From positions 145,156,308 through 145,220,307 of the forward strand of contig NC_135717.1 of assembly GCF_964656455.1 (NCBI RefSeq): DNA of 64,000 bases, written 5' to 3'. Shown in pieces: positions 1-9,699 of this stretch. The translations under genes were made by a program, and so were the position numbers. Under the pieces are notes generated by a model. That model was not told the origin of the DNA. It searched no databases and saw only the letters and a program-made list of their open reading frames with translations. Position 1 is the first letter of the stretch. The number at the start of each line of letters is the position of its first letter. Source of the stretch: Halichoerus grypus. Taxonomy: Eukaryota; Chordata; Mammalia; Carnivora; Phocidae.

Positions 1-240
1 GAGGGCTACAGGTAGGGGGAGCAGCACTGCAGCCCTGGCCTGAAGTGGAAGGAATGGTAGGGGCTGTTCCAGGCCTAATAACTAGGAGACCAACGTGGAC
101 AGAGGACGGTGAGCAAAGGGAGGGGATGAAGGAGATGAGGTTCGAGAAGGAGACGGAGAGCAGATCATGCAGGAATTTGTGTACCAGGCTAAAAAACTTG
201 GAGTTTATTCCAATTGAAATAGAAAGCCACTGAACACTTT
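1..240. repeat. Ancient interspersed repeat, L2-like (family uncertain)
   Basis: The text includes GATCATGCAGGAATTTGTG, then GGAGTTTATTCCAATTG and AAGCCACTGAACACTTTGA. It follows the familiar mammalian consensus order 'atcatg-agggccttgt', 'ggattttattctaa', 'aagccattgaa-gattt'. The same family recurs at about 24950-25200, 30225-30690 and 46060-46490. I recognise the pattern but cannot assign the Repbase name with certainty. The short open frame at 45-233 is a by-product. Confidence 0.5.
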
Positions 241-262
241 GAACAGGAGTTGATTCTACTTG

Positions 263-264
263 AT

Positions 265-303
<39 letters not shown>

Positions 304-304
304 T
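263..304. repeat. (TTTA)n microsatellite
   Basis: About ten uninterrupted TTTA units lie immediately left of a SINE. Such tracts often come from SINE or L1 tails, but here the tract is on the head side of the neighbouring SINE, so it is probably independent or part of its target site. Confidence 0.9.
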
Positions 305-314
305 GAATGTTTTG

Positions 315-541
315 TGAGGTGTCAGGGTGGCTCAGTCGGTTAAGCATCTGCCTTTGGCTCAGGTCATGATCTCAGGGTCTTAGGATTGAGCCCCACATGG
401 GGCTCCCTGCTCAGCGGGGAGTCTGCTTCTCCCTCTCCCTCTCCTTCTCCGCCTGCTTGTGCTTGCTCTCTCTCTCTCTCGTTCGCTTACTCCTTCTCTC
501 AAATAAATAAATAAAATCTTTTAAAAAACTAAATAAAAAAA
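315..541 (+). repeat. CAN SINE (tRNA-Lys-derived), + orientation
   Basis: The head resembles the tRNA A box (GGTGGCTCAGTCGGTTAAG) and is followed by the conserved CTCAGGTCATGATCTCAGG segment, a CT-rich stretch (about 431-495) and an AATAAATAAATAAAATC tail. The head has drifted from the GGCGCCTGG consensus. Confidence 0.9.
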
Positions 542-1640
542 TATTTGTGTCATTCATTCATGGAGGTCACCGTGAATATCTATCCTCTGTGAAAGAAATG
601 CAAACCAGTACGTAGAATCGTGTTTGTTATCAATTTTGTTGGGTGGGAGAAAGAAGCCTCTCACTGAAACAGATCTAAGTGTCCACCAACATTATTTGAA
701 ACACATCTTGTGCATAGAATCAGACCTTCAATTGCCACTCAAACTTAATGAACCTTGAATGTATTTTCTTCTCTATTTTTTGTTTGTTTGTTCAAAACTG
801 CATCCCAGGGGTGTCGGTGGCTCAGTCGTTAAGGTGTCTGCCTTTGGCTCAGATCATGATCCCAGGGTCCAGGGATTGAGTCCGCATCCGGCTCCCTGCT
901 CAGCAAAGAACCTGCTTCTCCCTCTCCCACTTCCCCTGCTTGTGTTCCCTCTCTCACCGTCTCTCTGTCAAATAAATTTTTTAAAAAATCTTAAAACTGT
1001 ACCCCAAACATGATTTAGCCTTAATGATTTTAAAATGTAATAAGTATAGTAAGTGTGTAAATTATACTTGAGATATTTTTACTAGAAAACAGCAAATATT
1101 TATATCATTATAGAGCAGTTTTTTTTTTAATTAAAGATGTGATTCTTTAGGTTAACTTCATAACAGATTAAAGTAATGAGAATAAAGATAAAATTTATAA
1201 ACTCCTAAGAATTTTACTGAATCTCTATAGCCCTAAGTATATTTTAGTTTGGGGGGTTTCTGTTTTGTTTTGTTTGTGTTTTTTGCTTTGTTTTGAGGTT
1301 TTTTTGCTAGTTAGCATACAATGGGGACACAAAATGAAGGACTGTTCTCTGGGCCACTATAGTCCTTCTGAAGCTGCTACAAAAACTGAATTTTTCAGAA
1401 GCAAACCAGAGTTGTTTTCAGTTAATTTTCTTGTAAAGGTCTTGCCTGAGGGGGTAGTTAGAGGTATGCCATAGTATTTGATTTTAATGCTAAGCAGAAG
1501 TGAAATGATTTGCCCATGGTCATCAATTGGCACTACAAGAACTGAGAAAAAATTCCAGCTTCATCGTTCACTACATCAATGATATATATCATTTGGTTGT
1601 GAAGCTGTGAAAAGTGTAATAAAACTTTCTGGTGGGTAGC
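542..1640. other. AT-rich intergenic sequence with no recognised gene
   Basis: Apart from the SINE at 808-992 and a T/G-rich simple patch at 1250-1310 (TGTTTTGTTTTG-like), nothing recognisable was seen. The small open frames here are SINE-derived or chance. Confidence 0.5.
808..992 (+). repeat. CAN SINE with target-site duplication, + orientation
   Basis: The head GGTGTCGGTGGCTCAG, body, CT-rich region and AAATAAATTTTTTAAA tail are flanked by AAAACTGCATCCCA (794-807) and AAAACTGTACCCCA (993-1006). These are a 14-bp duplicate with two differences. Confidence 0.9.
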
Positions 1641-1649
1641 TGAATTTTT

Positions 1650-1812
1650 CTTTTTTTTAAACATCGGGGTATATTTGACATTCACTATCATGTAAGTCTT
1701 AGGCGTACAACATCATGATTCAGTATCTGTACATAAATTGCAAAATGATCACCACAGTGAGTTTAGTTAATATCCATCGCCATACATAATTACAGAATTG
1801 AATTTTTCACTT
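1650..1812 (-). repeat. L1M-type LINE-1 3' UTR fragment, antisense
   Basis: The sequence resembles the reverse complement of the old mammalian L1 3' UTR. It contains GGCGTACAACATCATGATTC, AAATTGCAAAATGATCACC, then AGTTTAGTTAATATCCATC. It is heavily diverged, and a related copy lies at 19150-19400. Confidence 0.7.
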
Positions 1813-1819
1813 TTTACCT

Positions 1820-2300
1820 GACCTTTCCTATGCAGATCTTGGCATGCTCCCTGATGAGAGGGCAAAAGGCAAGCTGAGGGCAAAACAGGAGCCGACACCC
1901 CACAATCACCAACCCCCATTCCCCACCCCCTGTCCCCAGCTTAAAGTGGGATATATATAGTAAGCTGGGATAAGAACAAAGGCAGGGGAAAAACAAATGG
2001 TCAACTGATAACGATCTCAGTAATGAAACTCCACTATAGTTTGTAACTGTCTCAATGATTCACAAGAAAAACACAATCTTAATAGTCAGACCTCCAGGAA
2101 CCCATAGACTCAATTTCCTGGAGCTCTAATGTCACCTTCGCCTACATAGGATAGAAAACCCTACATAATCAGTCACTCCTCACAATCACAATGCGGCTCC
2201 TTCTGCCCACAGGTTCTGTCCCCATACTGTAATAATTACACCTTTTTGCCCCTAAAAAATGTCTCAAGAATTCTTTCTCAACCATTGGGCTAAATGATCC
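1820..2300. repeat. Possible solo-LTR relic (tentative)
   Basis: The block ends with CACCTTTTTGCCCCTAAAAA followed by TGTCTCAAGAATTCTTTCTC. This resembles the R/U5 end of gammaretrovirus-like LTRs, preceded by a pyrimidine-rich stretch. No internal retroviral coding sequence is adjacent. The family is not identified and the limits are approximate. Confidence 0.3.
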
Positions 2301-2399
2301 CAAATCACCACCCAGTGTAGTGTACTGGAAAGATCACAAGAAGTTGAGAAAAGTAGTCAGAAGATTTTGGTTATATTCTCAGCTACCTTTACTAGCTTT

Positions 2400-2865
2400 C
2401 CCACTTAGTGTTGTTACAGAACATACGTCAACATTTAGTAACTTAAAACAGCAACAATCATTGATCACTGTTGCTTCCAGCTCTGGTGGTTGATCGGGCT
2501 CTCATTTGAATTTCTCATACATTTACTGTCAGGTGGTTGCTGAAAATGAAGTAATCTCAGATGCTTCTTCCTTCATGGGTCTGTTGATCGATGCTAGCTG
2601 TGGGCCGTAACCCCTACAGGAGGCCTTTTAACAAGGCTTAAGCTTCCTCACATCATGGTAGGTGAGTTCCAAGGATTAGACAGAAAAGATATTACCTTTT
2701 ACAACCTAACCTCAGAAGTCACATAGTTTCAATTCCACTATAGCCAAGGGCCTGCCCAGGTTTAAAAGGAGTGAACATAGACACTTGGAGCTCTCAACGT
2801 CATTGTCCAAGAAGAGCAGGTGGTATGGAACACCTTGTTACAATCATCCTAGAACACAATCTACC
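2400..2865. repeat. Ancient interspersed repeat, family uncertain
   Basis: Phrases such as CCTAACCTCAGAAGTCACAT, CCACTATAGCCAAGGGCCTG and GTCCAAGAAGAGCAGGTGG follow a common mammalian repeat with the order 'gacctagcctcggaagtcac', 'ggtc-aggccagcccaggtt', 'gtaagaagagcatgtgg'. I recall the pattern but not its family name. No coding content. Confidence 0.4.
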
Positions 2866-2985
2866 ATACTGGCTATGCTATCTTGATCAAGTTTCTGAAT
2901 CCCTCAGTGCTTCCATTCTCCCATCTGTAAAATGGAAATGTTAATTGCCTGATTAATTTCACACTGGGGTTATGAAAACAGATAT
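2866..2985 (+). repeat. MIR fragment, + orientation
   Basis: Contains TTGATCAAGTTTCTGAATCC, then CTCCCATCTGTAAAATGGAA, equivalent to the MIR core 'ctgtgtgacc...cctcatctgtaaaatggg'. Confidence 0.7.
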
Positions 2986-3016
2986 TTGGATATATAAGAA
3001 AAGAGTAATAAATTTC

Positions 3017-3221
3017 TTTTTTTATTTTTTTAAAGATTTTATTTATTTATTTGACAGAGAGAGAGCACAAGCACAAGCAGGGGGAGCGGCAGGCAGAGGG
3101 AGAGGGAGAAGCAGGCTCCCCGCTGAGCCGGGAGCCTGACCTGGGGCTTGATCCGAGGACCCTGGGATCATGACCTGAGCCGAAGGTAGATGCTTAACCG
3201 ACTGAGCCACCCAGGTGCCCC
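3017..3221 (-). repeat. CAN SINE with 16-bp target-site duplication, - orientation
   Basis: In reverse orientation: A/T tail, GAGAGAGAGC CT-rich equivalent, GGGATCATGACCTGAGCCG and a complete head ending CCACCCAGGTGCCCC at 3221. It is flanked by AAGAGTAATAAATTTC (3001-3016) and AAGAGTAATAAAATTTC (3222-3238). Full length with low divergence. Confidence 0.95.
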
Positions 3222-3239
3222 AAGAGTAATAAAATTTCA

Positions 3240-4383
3240 AACATAATATAAATGAAAGTTGTTATTAGGATATAAATATTTTCTAAATTATATGACAAGG
3301 GAGAAAGAGAAATGGATTGAGACCACAGATTCCAGCTACTTGTCTAGAGTTATTACTTTCTACCTTGGCAGTGAATTGCCCAAATGGGATGTACAATAGA
3401 ATTAACGCAATATTAAAACAAAAAGAATCAAGCCCTATAAAGCTGATTTTGAAAATTCTTTACATGTGCATATTTGAAAATGAATTGTCATAAGAATGAA
3501 AATATTTATGCTAAGATAATGACTCAGTATGCTATGCAATTGTCAAAATATGGAGAGCTTTCAATTTTAATTTTTCTAATGAAATGCTTGGTGCTCTTGC
3601 ATATAACTTTTCTATGCTTCAGTTGTCTTCATCAGTGGAATTAAAATACTAATACTTCGTTATGGATATTATGTTAAATAATCAATTAGATTACATTTAG
3701 AATGACATCAACATAAATGGTAAATACAATCTGTCATAGAAATACAGTTGGAATTTGATTCTGAGGTAGGTCTGATCATGCCACATGGAAAGCATGAAAT
3801 AATGACCAAATTTTCCCCCAGGATATCCTATTCGTATGAGCATATCAGGGGGTCTTATATTTGTCTTTTTCCTTTGCCTATGAATTCTGATGATAGCCCT
3901 ATTTAATTCTGGCCTTCACTAAAGATGTTTTCTAGTGATTCATACTGCAGAAAAATGTGGCAAATGCTATTTAACTGAGAAACTCAGAGAGTAGGATCCT
4001 GGATCAGTATGGGTGTGCCTGCTTAAGAAAATAAACAGAAGAGTGTATTTTCTTAATGCCTTGCCATTAGCTTAGTGAAAAATAATAGAAAGAAAAGAAT
4101 TAATAATGTTCAAAATAAAAGTTCAATTATGCTTTGAAAATACTTTTGACTGAGCTATAAAGTGATTTTTTTTTTAATTTTGTCTAAATAAGTAAGTGTA
4201 AATCATTCTAAAACAAGGGGATTGGTTGACTACATAACCCATCTCTTTTTTCAACTGGAATTTATACAAGCAATACTAACTTTAAAGATTTTAGGGAATA
4301 GAAGTGGTGGAGTGAGTGTGATTAAAGGCAGCAACTTTCACAGTCATCTCAAAATCTCACCTCTCACCAACAATGATTCATTT
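3240..4383. other. AT-rich intergenic sequence, possible MIR relic
   Basis: No gene or young repeat was seen. Around 3590-3700 the order TTGGTGCTCTTGC, TTCAGTTGTCTTCATC, TAATACTTCGTTATGG is weakly MIR-like. The rest is unassigned. Confidence 0.4.
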
Positions 4384-4396
4384 AAGAAATATTTGC

Positions 4397-4601
4397 GGGC
4401 GCCTGGGTGGCTCAGTTGGTTAAGCGACTGCCTTCGGCTCAGGTCATGATCCCAGAGTCCTGGGATCGAGTCCCACATCGGGCTCCCAGCTCGGCAGGGA
4501 GCCTGCTTCTCCCTCTGACCCTATCCCCTCTCATGCTGTTTCTCTCTCTCTCTCTCTCAAATACATACATAAATAAAATCTTTAAAAAAAAAAAAAGAAA
4601 A
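4397..4601 (+). repeat. CAN SINE with 13-bp perfect target-site duplication, + orientation
   Basis: Full-length copy with head GGGCGCCTGGGTGGCTCAG, CT-rich stretch, ATACATACATAAATAAAATC tail and A-run. It is flanked by perfect AAGAAATATTTGC duplicates (4384-4396 and 4602-4614). The consensus-like head and perfect duplicate indicate a fairly young insertion. Confidence 0.96.
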
Positions 4602-5363
4602 AAGAAATATTTGCTGGGCAGCATGGTTTCTATGTGCATGACATTCTTCTTGGATCTAAGAAAACAAAAATAGAAGAGACACAAGCACGGATCTCAAAGG
4701 CCTTATGCTCTAGTGTGGCAAGAAAACATTCAAACAAAGCAACATGATAAATGTCTATAAAGAAAGAATATATAATGTAATTCATTTGTATGATTATATA
4801 TTAGATGTTTGTCTTACAATGGCAGAGACTTCTTTACTGTTTATCAAACCAGTTTCATATTCTTCTTGGGCTCACAGCTATCCATATTTTCCCCGACCCG
4901 TTTGCAGGGGAATGCGGCCACATGTCTGAGATTTAGCCAGTGGAATAATAACGGAAGTGAATTATGCCATTTTCAGGACTAGACCATGAAACTTCCCATG
5001 GACATCCTTTGTGGTCTTCCCTCATGCACCATTTTGATACATAAAAACAATGAAAGTTTCAAAGATATGCTTGGATAATACAAAACCCAAGAAGTGACCA
5101 AAATCCCCTTAAAGTTTCCTTCAGCTTGACAAAACTTTAGAGAGTTTGCTTCCTGACTATAAGCCCCTGATCTCCCTTTTCTTAGAACATTTGCTTTAGA
5201 ATATGTGTAATTATAAATTCTTCTTTTACCTCTTTCAGATATAAATCCTCTCCAACCCAAGAACATGTTTGTCAAGAACCTGAGAGCCATCCCTTTTAAA
5301 TGTAATCAGCAAGAAAGACAGGGCCTCTATATCTCAGTCTCTGTAGAAGACTAAAAGCTTAAC

Positions 5364-5785
5364 TTTTTTTTTTTTGAGAGAGAGAGAGAGCTTGTGTGCT
5401 TGTGGTAGGGGGAGGGGCAGAGGAAGTTAAAGAGATAGAGTCTTTTTTTTTAAAGATTTTATTTATTTAACTGACAGAGAGAGAGAGAGAGACAGCGTGA
5501 GAGGGAACACGAGCAGGGGGAGTGGAAGAGGGAGAAGCAGGCTTCCTGCTGACCGGGAGCCCGATGCGGGGCTCAATCCCAGGACCCTGGGATCATGACC
5601 TGAGCCGAAGGCAGTCGCTTAACCAACTGAGCCACCCAGGTGCCCCGGAGAGAGAGAGAGTCTTAAGCAGGCTCCATGCCCAACACAGACCCCAAGGCAG
5701 GGCTCCATCTCATGACCCTTAGATTATGACCTGAGCCGGAACCAAGAGTCGGACCCTTAATCGACTGAGCCCTCTAGGGGGCGCC
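5364..5785 (-). repeat. Older CAN SINE interrupted by a second CAN SINE, - orientation
   Basis: The outer copy runs from a T-rich tail (5364) through GAGAGAGAGAGAG to a head ending CTGAGCCCTCTAGGGGGCGCC at 5785, with the GATTATGACCTGAGCCGGA core. Outer flanks are AAAAGCTTAAC (5353-5363) and AGAAGCCTAAC (5786-5796), a diverged duplicate. A second full SINE sits inside (5443-5646). Confidence 0.88.
5443..5646 (-). repeat. CAN SINE nested in an older CAN SINE, - orientation
   Basis: Full-length reverse copy from TTTTTTTTAAAGATTTTATT to a head ending GCCACCCAGGTGCCCC. It has inserted into the CT-rich region of the outer SINE: GAGATAGAGTC lies to the left (5433-5443) and GAGAGAGAGTC to the right (about 5651-5661). 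It is closer to consensus than its host, consistent with a later insertion. Confidence 0.92.
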
Positions 5786-6030
5786 AGAAGCCTAACTTCT
5801 ATAAGCACCAATTAGCAAACATAGATGGCCTAATTGCATTGACTAATGTCCTCCAATACTTCTCCACTAGCTCACCCTTGCACTTAAAAACTCTGATCTT
5901 TTTTTTTCAATGGAGTTCAGTTGAGTCTCTCCTCTATTGTAATAGTCTTGACACCTATTATTATAGTCATGAATAGACTTCCTTGCCAATTTAACTTTTC
6001 TGATGCAATTTCTTTTTCAACAGAGGAAAC

Positions 6031-7516
6031 ATGGGTCTCTATATTACCTCATGGATTCTAGACACAGTCTGTCTATACAGTAACACCTGTTTGGGACTTG
6101 TCATAAATGAAAAATCAATTATCTTGTATAAGTTAGAAAATTTGTGATTTGTTGCTTAGAACAATGAGCTTCCCCTTATTATAATCTCCACAATAATGCA
6201 AGCTCCTGGGAAGAGCAATTATTTTGAGGAGTGAAAAACTGATCATTTAGGATAAGATAAATTTTGAAATCCTGATGGGGTACCCAGATAGAGATCCAAA
6301 TTTCAGACAAATTAAAAAGATAAAGGATGTGTCCTGCCAAGAGTTGAGGTGTATGAAATTTGTTGATTATGAAACAAGGGTGGCAGAGCACAAAGCCAAT
6401 TATAAAAGGGGTAACCCGTTGCAAGTGAGTTAGTGACAGAGCAAAAGCAAAACACTTTGAACTTTAGAACATGGGAGAGGACTGACGACTGGAAGGGCTT
6501 GGCAGGGTCCATGGAAATTTATTTCAGATACGAATAAATTACCCACTCCACAGACTGGGGAGCAATGACACCTACTTGCAGTCTACCCTTTGGCATGGCT
6601 AGTAGAGTGAGGATATGAGTCTTCAGATGCTCCTCTTTCCACTGCCTGAAATTATTCTCAATGCAGTTACACTTTGAATTAGCTCAAGTTGAAAATAAAT
6701 ATGATATTGAAAGCAGAACTTACTAAATTATCTGTTTGAGTCCTGAAATCAGCAGCAGGGCAGATTTTGAGTGAATAAGACAAAAAATGACATTTTTTTT
6801 ATTGACCGGGAATTTAGGGGCAGTTGGCATTGGAGCTTCAACTATTTAAGTCACAAAAAGTTCACCAGTGATCAATACAAAATTTATTTTCCATATTCGA
6901 AGATGTAGTAGCAATTGGTATATGATAATTATCAAACAATGAGCTCTCTATAAAATTTTGTCCGCTTTCTTTCACTAGATCCATTATAGTCTTCTAATTA
7001 AAGAAATTTTTCCCTTTTTCCATTATTAGAAAAGCAATCAACACCTTGAGATTGAGAATTGTATGTGAACTGTAAGATTCTCAAACGTTACATCTTATGA
7101 TAAGAGAACATTTATTGGCTCCTGCAGAGTTGCGTATAACTTGTTTGAAGCTTCTTGCTGGAAAAATGGTAAGACAGTTTTGAAGTCCCAGTCACCACAG
7201 CACCTTGTCAATAGACAACTTAGAAAACAAACAAACAAACAAACAAACAAACCCTATTCATTTCATTCAGGTGAAAATTTAAAAAGCAGAGCAAAATACA
7301 AAGCATATGAACTGGAAAGCCATCATTTCTTTTTGACACTATGGTGCAATGCATTGTAAGGCACTGTTAATTTTGGACTAGGTTACAGTATAATGAGCTC
7401 TGGCAAATATTACATGTCATTCTATTAAGAAACACTTCACTCACACAGTAGCTAATTTATTTTTAAATACAGCTGTACTAAGGTATCAAATAAAACTTAA
7501 TAGGCAACAAGATAAT
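6031..7516. other. Unique AT-rich intergenic sequence
   Basis: No gene, RNA or recognisable repeat apart from an (AAAC)n tract at about 7226-7251. Open frames of 60-80 codons occur on both strands with no recognisable domain. Confidence 0.5.
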
Positions 7517-7750
7517 GTTTAGAGCTCAGGCTCTAAAGACAAGCAGACTGGCTTCAAGTTTAGTTACTGCCACTTACTAGCATGTGACTTTGGTCAGGCT
7601 ATTAAACTCCTCAAGCCTCAGTTTTTTCCATCTTTGAAATTAGTATAATAATAATACCTATCACATTCTACTTATGTAGGAGTTTTATTAAATAATGCAT
7701 GTAAAGTGCTTGTAAAGTGCATATTACCTTTCAATAAATAATTACAGCTT
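7517..7750 (+). repeat. MIR element, + orientation
   Basis: Nearly full length. The order is GCTCAGGCTCTAAAGACAAG, TGCCACTTACTAGCATGTGA, CTCAAGCCTCAGTTTTTTCC, AATAATAATACCTATCACA, then GCATGTAAAGTGCTTGTAAA, ending in a CAATAAATAATTACAG-like 3' end. Confidence 0.88.
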
Positions 7751-8678
7751 TTCTTGGAACATGAATGTAACAGGGCAGAGGTGAGGCATGGGGCACAATT
7801 AAAGTATCACGGACAGCATTTTAAACATCATACAAAATTGTTTCCTTTCTCCTAAAAATTATGGCCTAATTTATAACACTATGCTATTAACTGACTCATG
7901 ACCAGAAAATTTTGTTTTCTGCTCAAATTGCCCCTTTGAGTAACACTCTTTTCTACATGTTGTATTTTCTGACACTTTTTCCCCTAATTCACAGATAGTA
8001 AGCATCCCCTTCACTATACTTTCTTAATGTGTAGCTAATGAATTCTAAGAAAAGAAATAGTTTCAGCAATATAATATTAAGGTGATATTTTCAATTGAAG
8101 AATCCGTGTTATTTTGACAGCAGCTCCCCTGGTGTCTGGTCATTTATCATCCCTAGTTGACACTAGAAATGCAATGTCATCAGCAGCCACAAGTTAATTG
8201 GAAAGATTAGTAGAGCACTTGTTTGACAAATATATTGACTTCAGAAAGATACAGTTGAGTCCTTATTTGATTTTACACTTTCTCCATAAATTGTAGCTTT
8301 ATTGGTTCAAGAAGCTATATTGATTAAATAAAAAATAAACACAATTTCTCCCACTTCCATATTAGCAGTCAAAGAAAATCCTGTTTGAAACATGTACGGA
8401 TCTTGAGTTTAGCCAGATGCAAAGCATTAATGAAGCTTTAGCAGTAATGTGTCAATAATAAATGTGGGGAAATGGAGTGAGAATGGGAGGGTCTTGAGTC
8501 TAATCAATCAACAAGTGCTAGAAGTAAAAGGAAAGTCTTAATAAAGCAGTGATCTTCCGTTGTTCAACTTTTTTGATTTCTAAAACTAGCTATAGAGAAT
8601 ATAATGAGAAAGCCCAAGATTGAGGTTTGGAGTTTGTGCCATAACAAATGAGGCAAAGAACAGAGTAAAAGAGTGTTA
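7751..8678. other. Unique AT-rich intergenic sequence
   Basis: No gene, RNA gene or repeat was recognised. Base composition is even and no long open frame is present. Confidence 0.5.
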
Positions 8679-8679
8679 T

Positions 8680-9172
8680 AGGCTAAACGTGCCCCCCACA
8701 TTCATACGTTGAAATCCTAACCCCTGGTACCCCAGAACTTAATCATATTTGGAGATAAAGTCTTAGAGAAGTAATTACATTAAAATGTGGTCTTTAGGGC
8801 AGGTCCTAATCCAGCATGACTGTTGTTTTTATAAGAAGAAGAAATTTGGACATAGACATGCACACCCAAAGAGGAAAGACCATATGAAGACAAAGAAAGA
8901 AGACAGCCATCTTTTGCAAGTTAAAGAGAAAGGCTCCAAAGAAATCAGCCCTGCAGACACAGACATCTTGATAGACTTCTAGTCTCCAGATCTATGAGAA
9001 AATAAATGTTTTGTTTTATTTACTTAAGTAATCTCCACACCCCATGGGTGCTCGAACTCATGACCTCAGATGCTCTTCCGACTGAGCCAGCCAGGTGCCC
9101 CAAGAAAATAAATGTTTAAGTCACACAGTTGTGGTACTTTGCTATGGCAGCCTTATCAAACTAACATGGAGA
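8680..9172 (+). repeat. ERVL-MaLR LTR (MLT1/MST-like), interrupted by a short SINE
   Basis: An old non-coding LTR. It contains GGCTAAACGTGCCCCCCACA, CGTTGAAATCCTAACCCCTG, CCTAATCCAGCATGACTG, TTATAAGAAGAAGAAATTTG, AGACTTCTAGTCTCCAGATC and finally a GTGGTACTTTGCTATGGCAG end. The order matches MaLR LTRs. A 90-bp SINE fragment at 9012-9101 splits the 'aataaatgtt' stretch. No internal coding region is attached. Confidence 0.75.
9012..9101 (-). repeat. Very short CAN SINE with 15-bp perfect target-site duplication
   Basis: Only a tail-like TTTTATTTACTTAAGTAAT and a head ending GAGCCAGCCAGGTGCCCC remain, with no CT-rich middle. Perfect AGAAAATAAATGTTT duplicates flank it (8997-9011 and 9103-9117). 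The intact duplication means the short form was inserted as such, not produced by later deletion. Confidence 0.9.
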
Positions 9173-9491
9173 GAAAAGGAAGGGGCTAGAGAGAGGAGAA
9201 TTGGATGTCTCACTTCCTCCAAGGTCATCCTGTGCCATTGTTACCTCCTTCTTGCCAAGATGACCCTTATCTGGTCTCCAAGAACCATAAGTCTTCAAAA
9301 GGGTATTTGTGGCATAAATTGTTCCCTGATTTTTTGAGGGTCCTTATTTAAAATTCTCTCTGTGCTATTTTGGAACCGATCATTAACTATTCCTGTTTCT
9401 TGGGAAATTTTCCTATAATAATCCTCATCCAAAGGTAGAAACTTTTGACTAGTGAGTGTTGGCACAAGAAATCATGCGGGTTACCCACCTT

Positions 9492-9692
9492 TTTGTTTTT
9501 ATTTTTTAAAAAGATTTATTTATTTATTTTAGAGAGAGAGAGTGGGAGGGAGGGCTGGAGGGAGAGGGAGAGAAGCAGACTCCCTGCTAAGCAGGGAGCC
9601 CAATGGGGGGCTTGATCTCACAACTCAGAGATCATGACCTGAACCTAAATCAAGAATTGGACCCTTAACCAACTGAACCACCCAGGCAACCC
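9492..9692 (-). repeat. Diverged CAN SINE, - orientation
   Basis: AAAAAGATTTATTTATTTAT tail, GAGAGAGAGAGTGGGAGGG, GAGATCATGACCTGAACC, and a head ending CTGAACCACCCAGGCAACCC. It carries many substitutions, so it is an older subfamily. Confidence 0.88.
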
Positions 9693-9699
9693 TAGTTTG

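Larger units (their letters stand above)
4810..6030. repeat. Ancient repeat and LTR-like block hosting nested SINEs (tentative)
   Basis: From 4880 to 5050 the text GCCAGTGGAATAATAACGGA and the following GAAGTGA resemble an old repeat with 'ggccaatggaatgtgagcggaagtga'; a relative may lie at 56745-57060. From 5060 to 6030, excluding the SINEs, CCCAAGAACATGTTTGTC, CTCCTCTATTGTAATAGTC and CATGAATAGACTTCCTTGCC look like an LTR with an R/U5-like end. The family is unidentified and the boundaries approximate. Confidence 0.35.

Noticed and set aside
1820..2300. Possible complete endogenous retrovirus around the LTR-like block
   Set aside because: No gag, pol or env-like coding text or second LTR was found nearby; at most a solo LTR relic.
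4407..4673. Frames containing SVKHLPSAQVMIPGS-like peptides (also at 3043, 5522, 16033, 18006, 36902 and 63692)
   Set aside because: All are translations of the CAN SINE head and body; the recurring peptide is a repeat signature, not a protein family.
8785..8982. 65-codon basic, lysine-rich frame
   Set aside because: Lies wholly within the MaLR-type LTR, a non-coding element.
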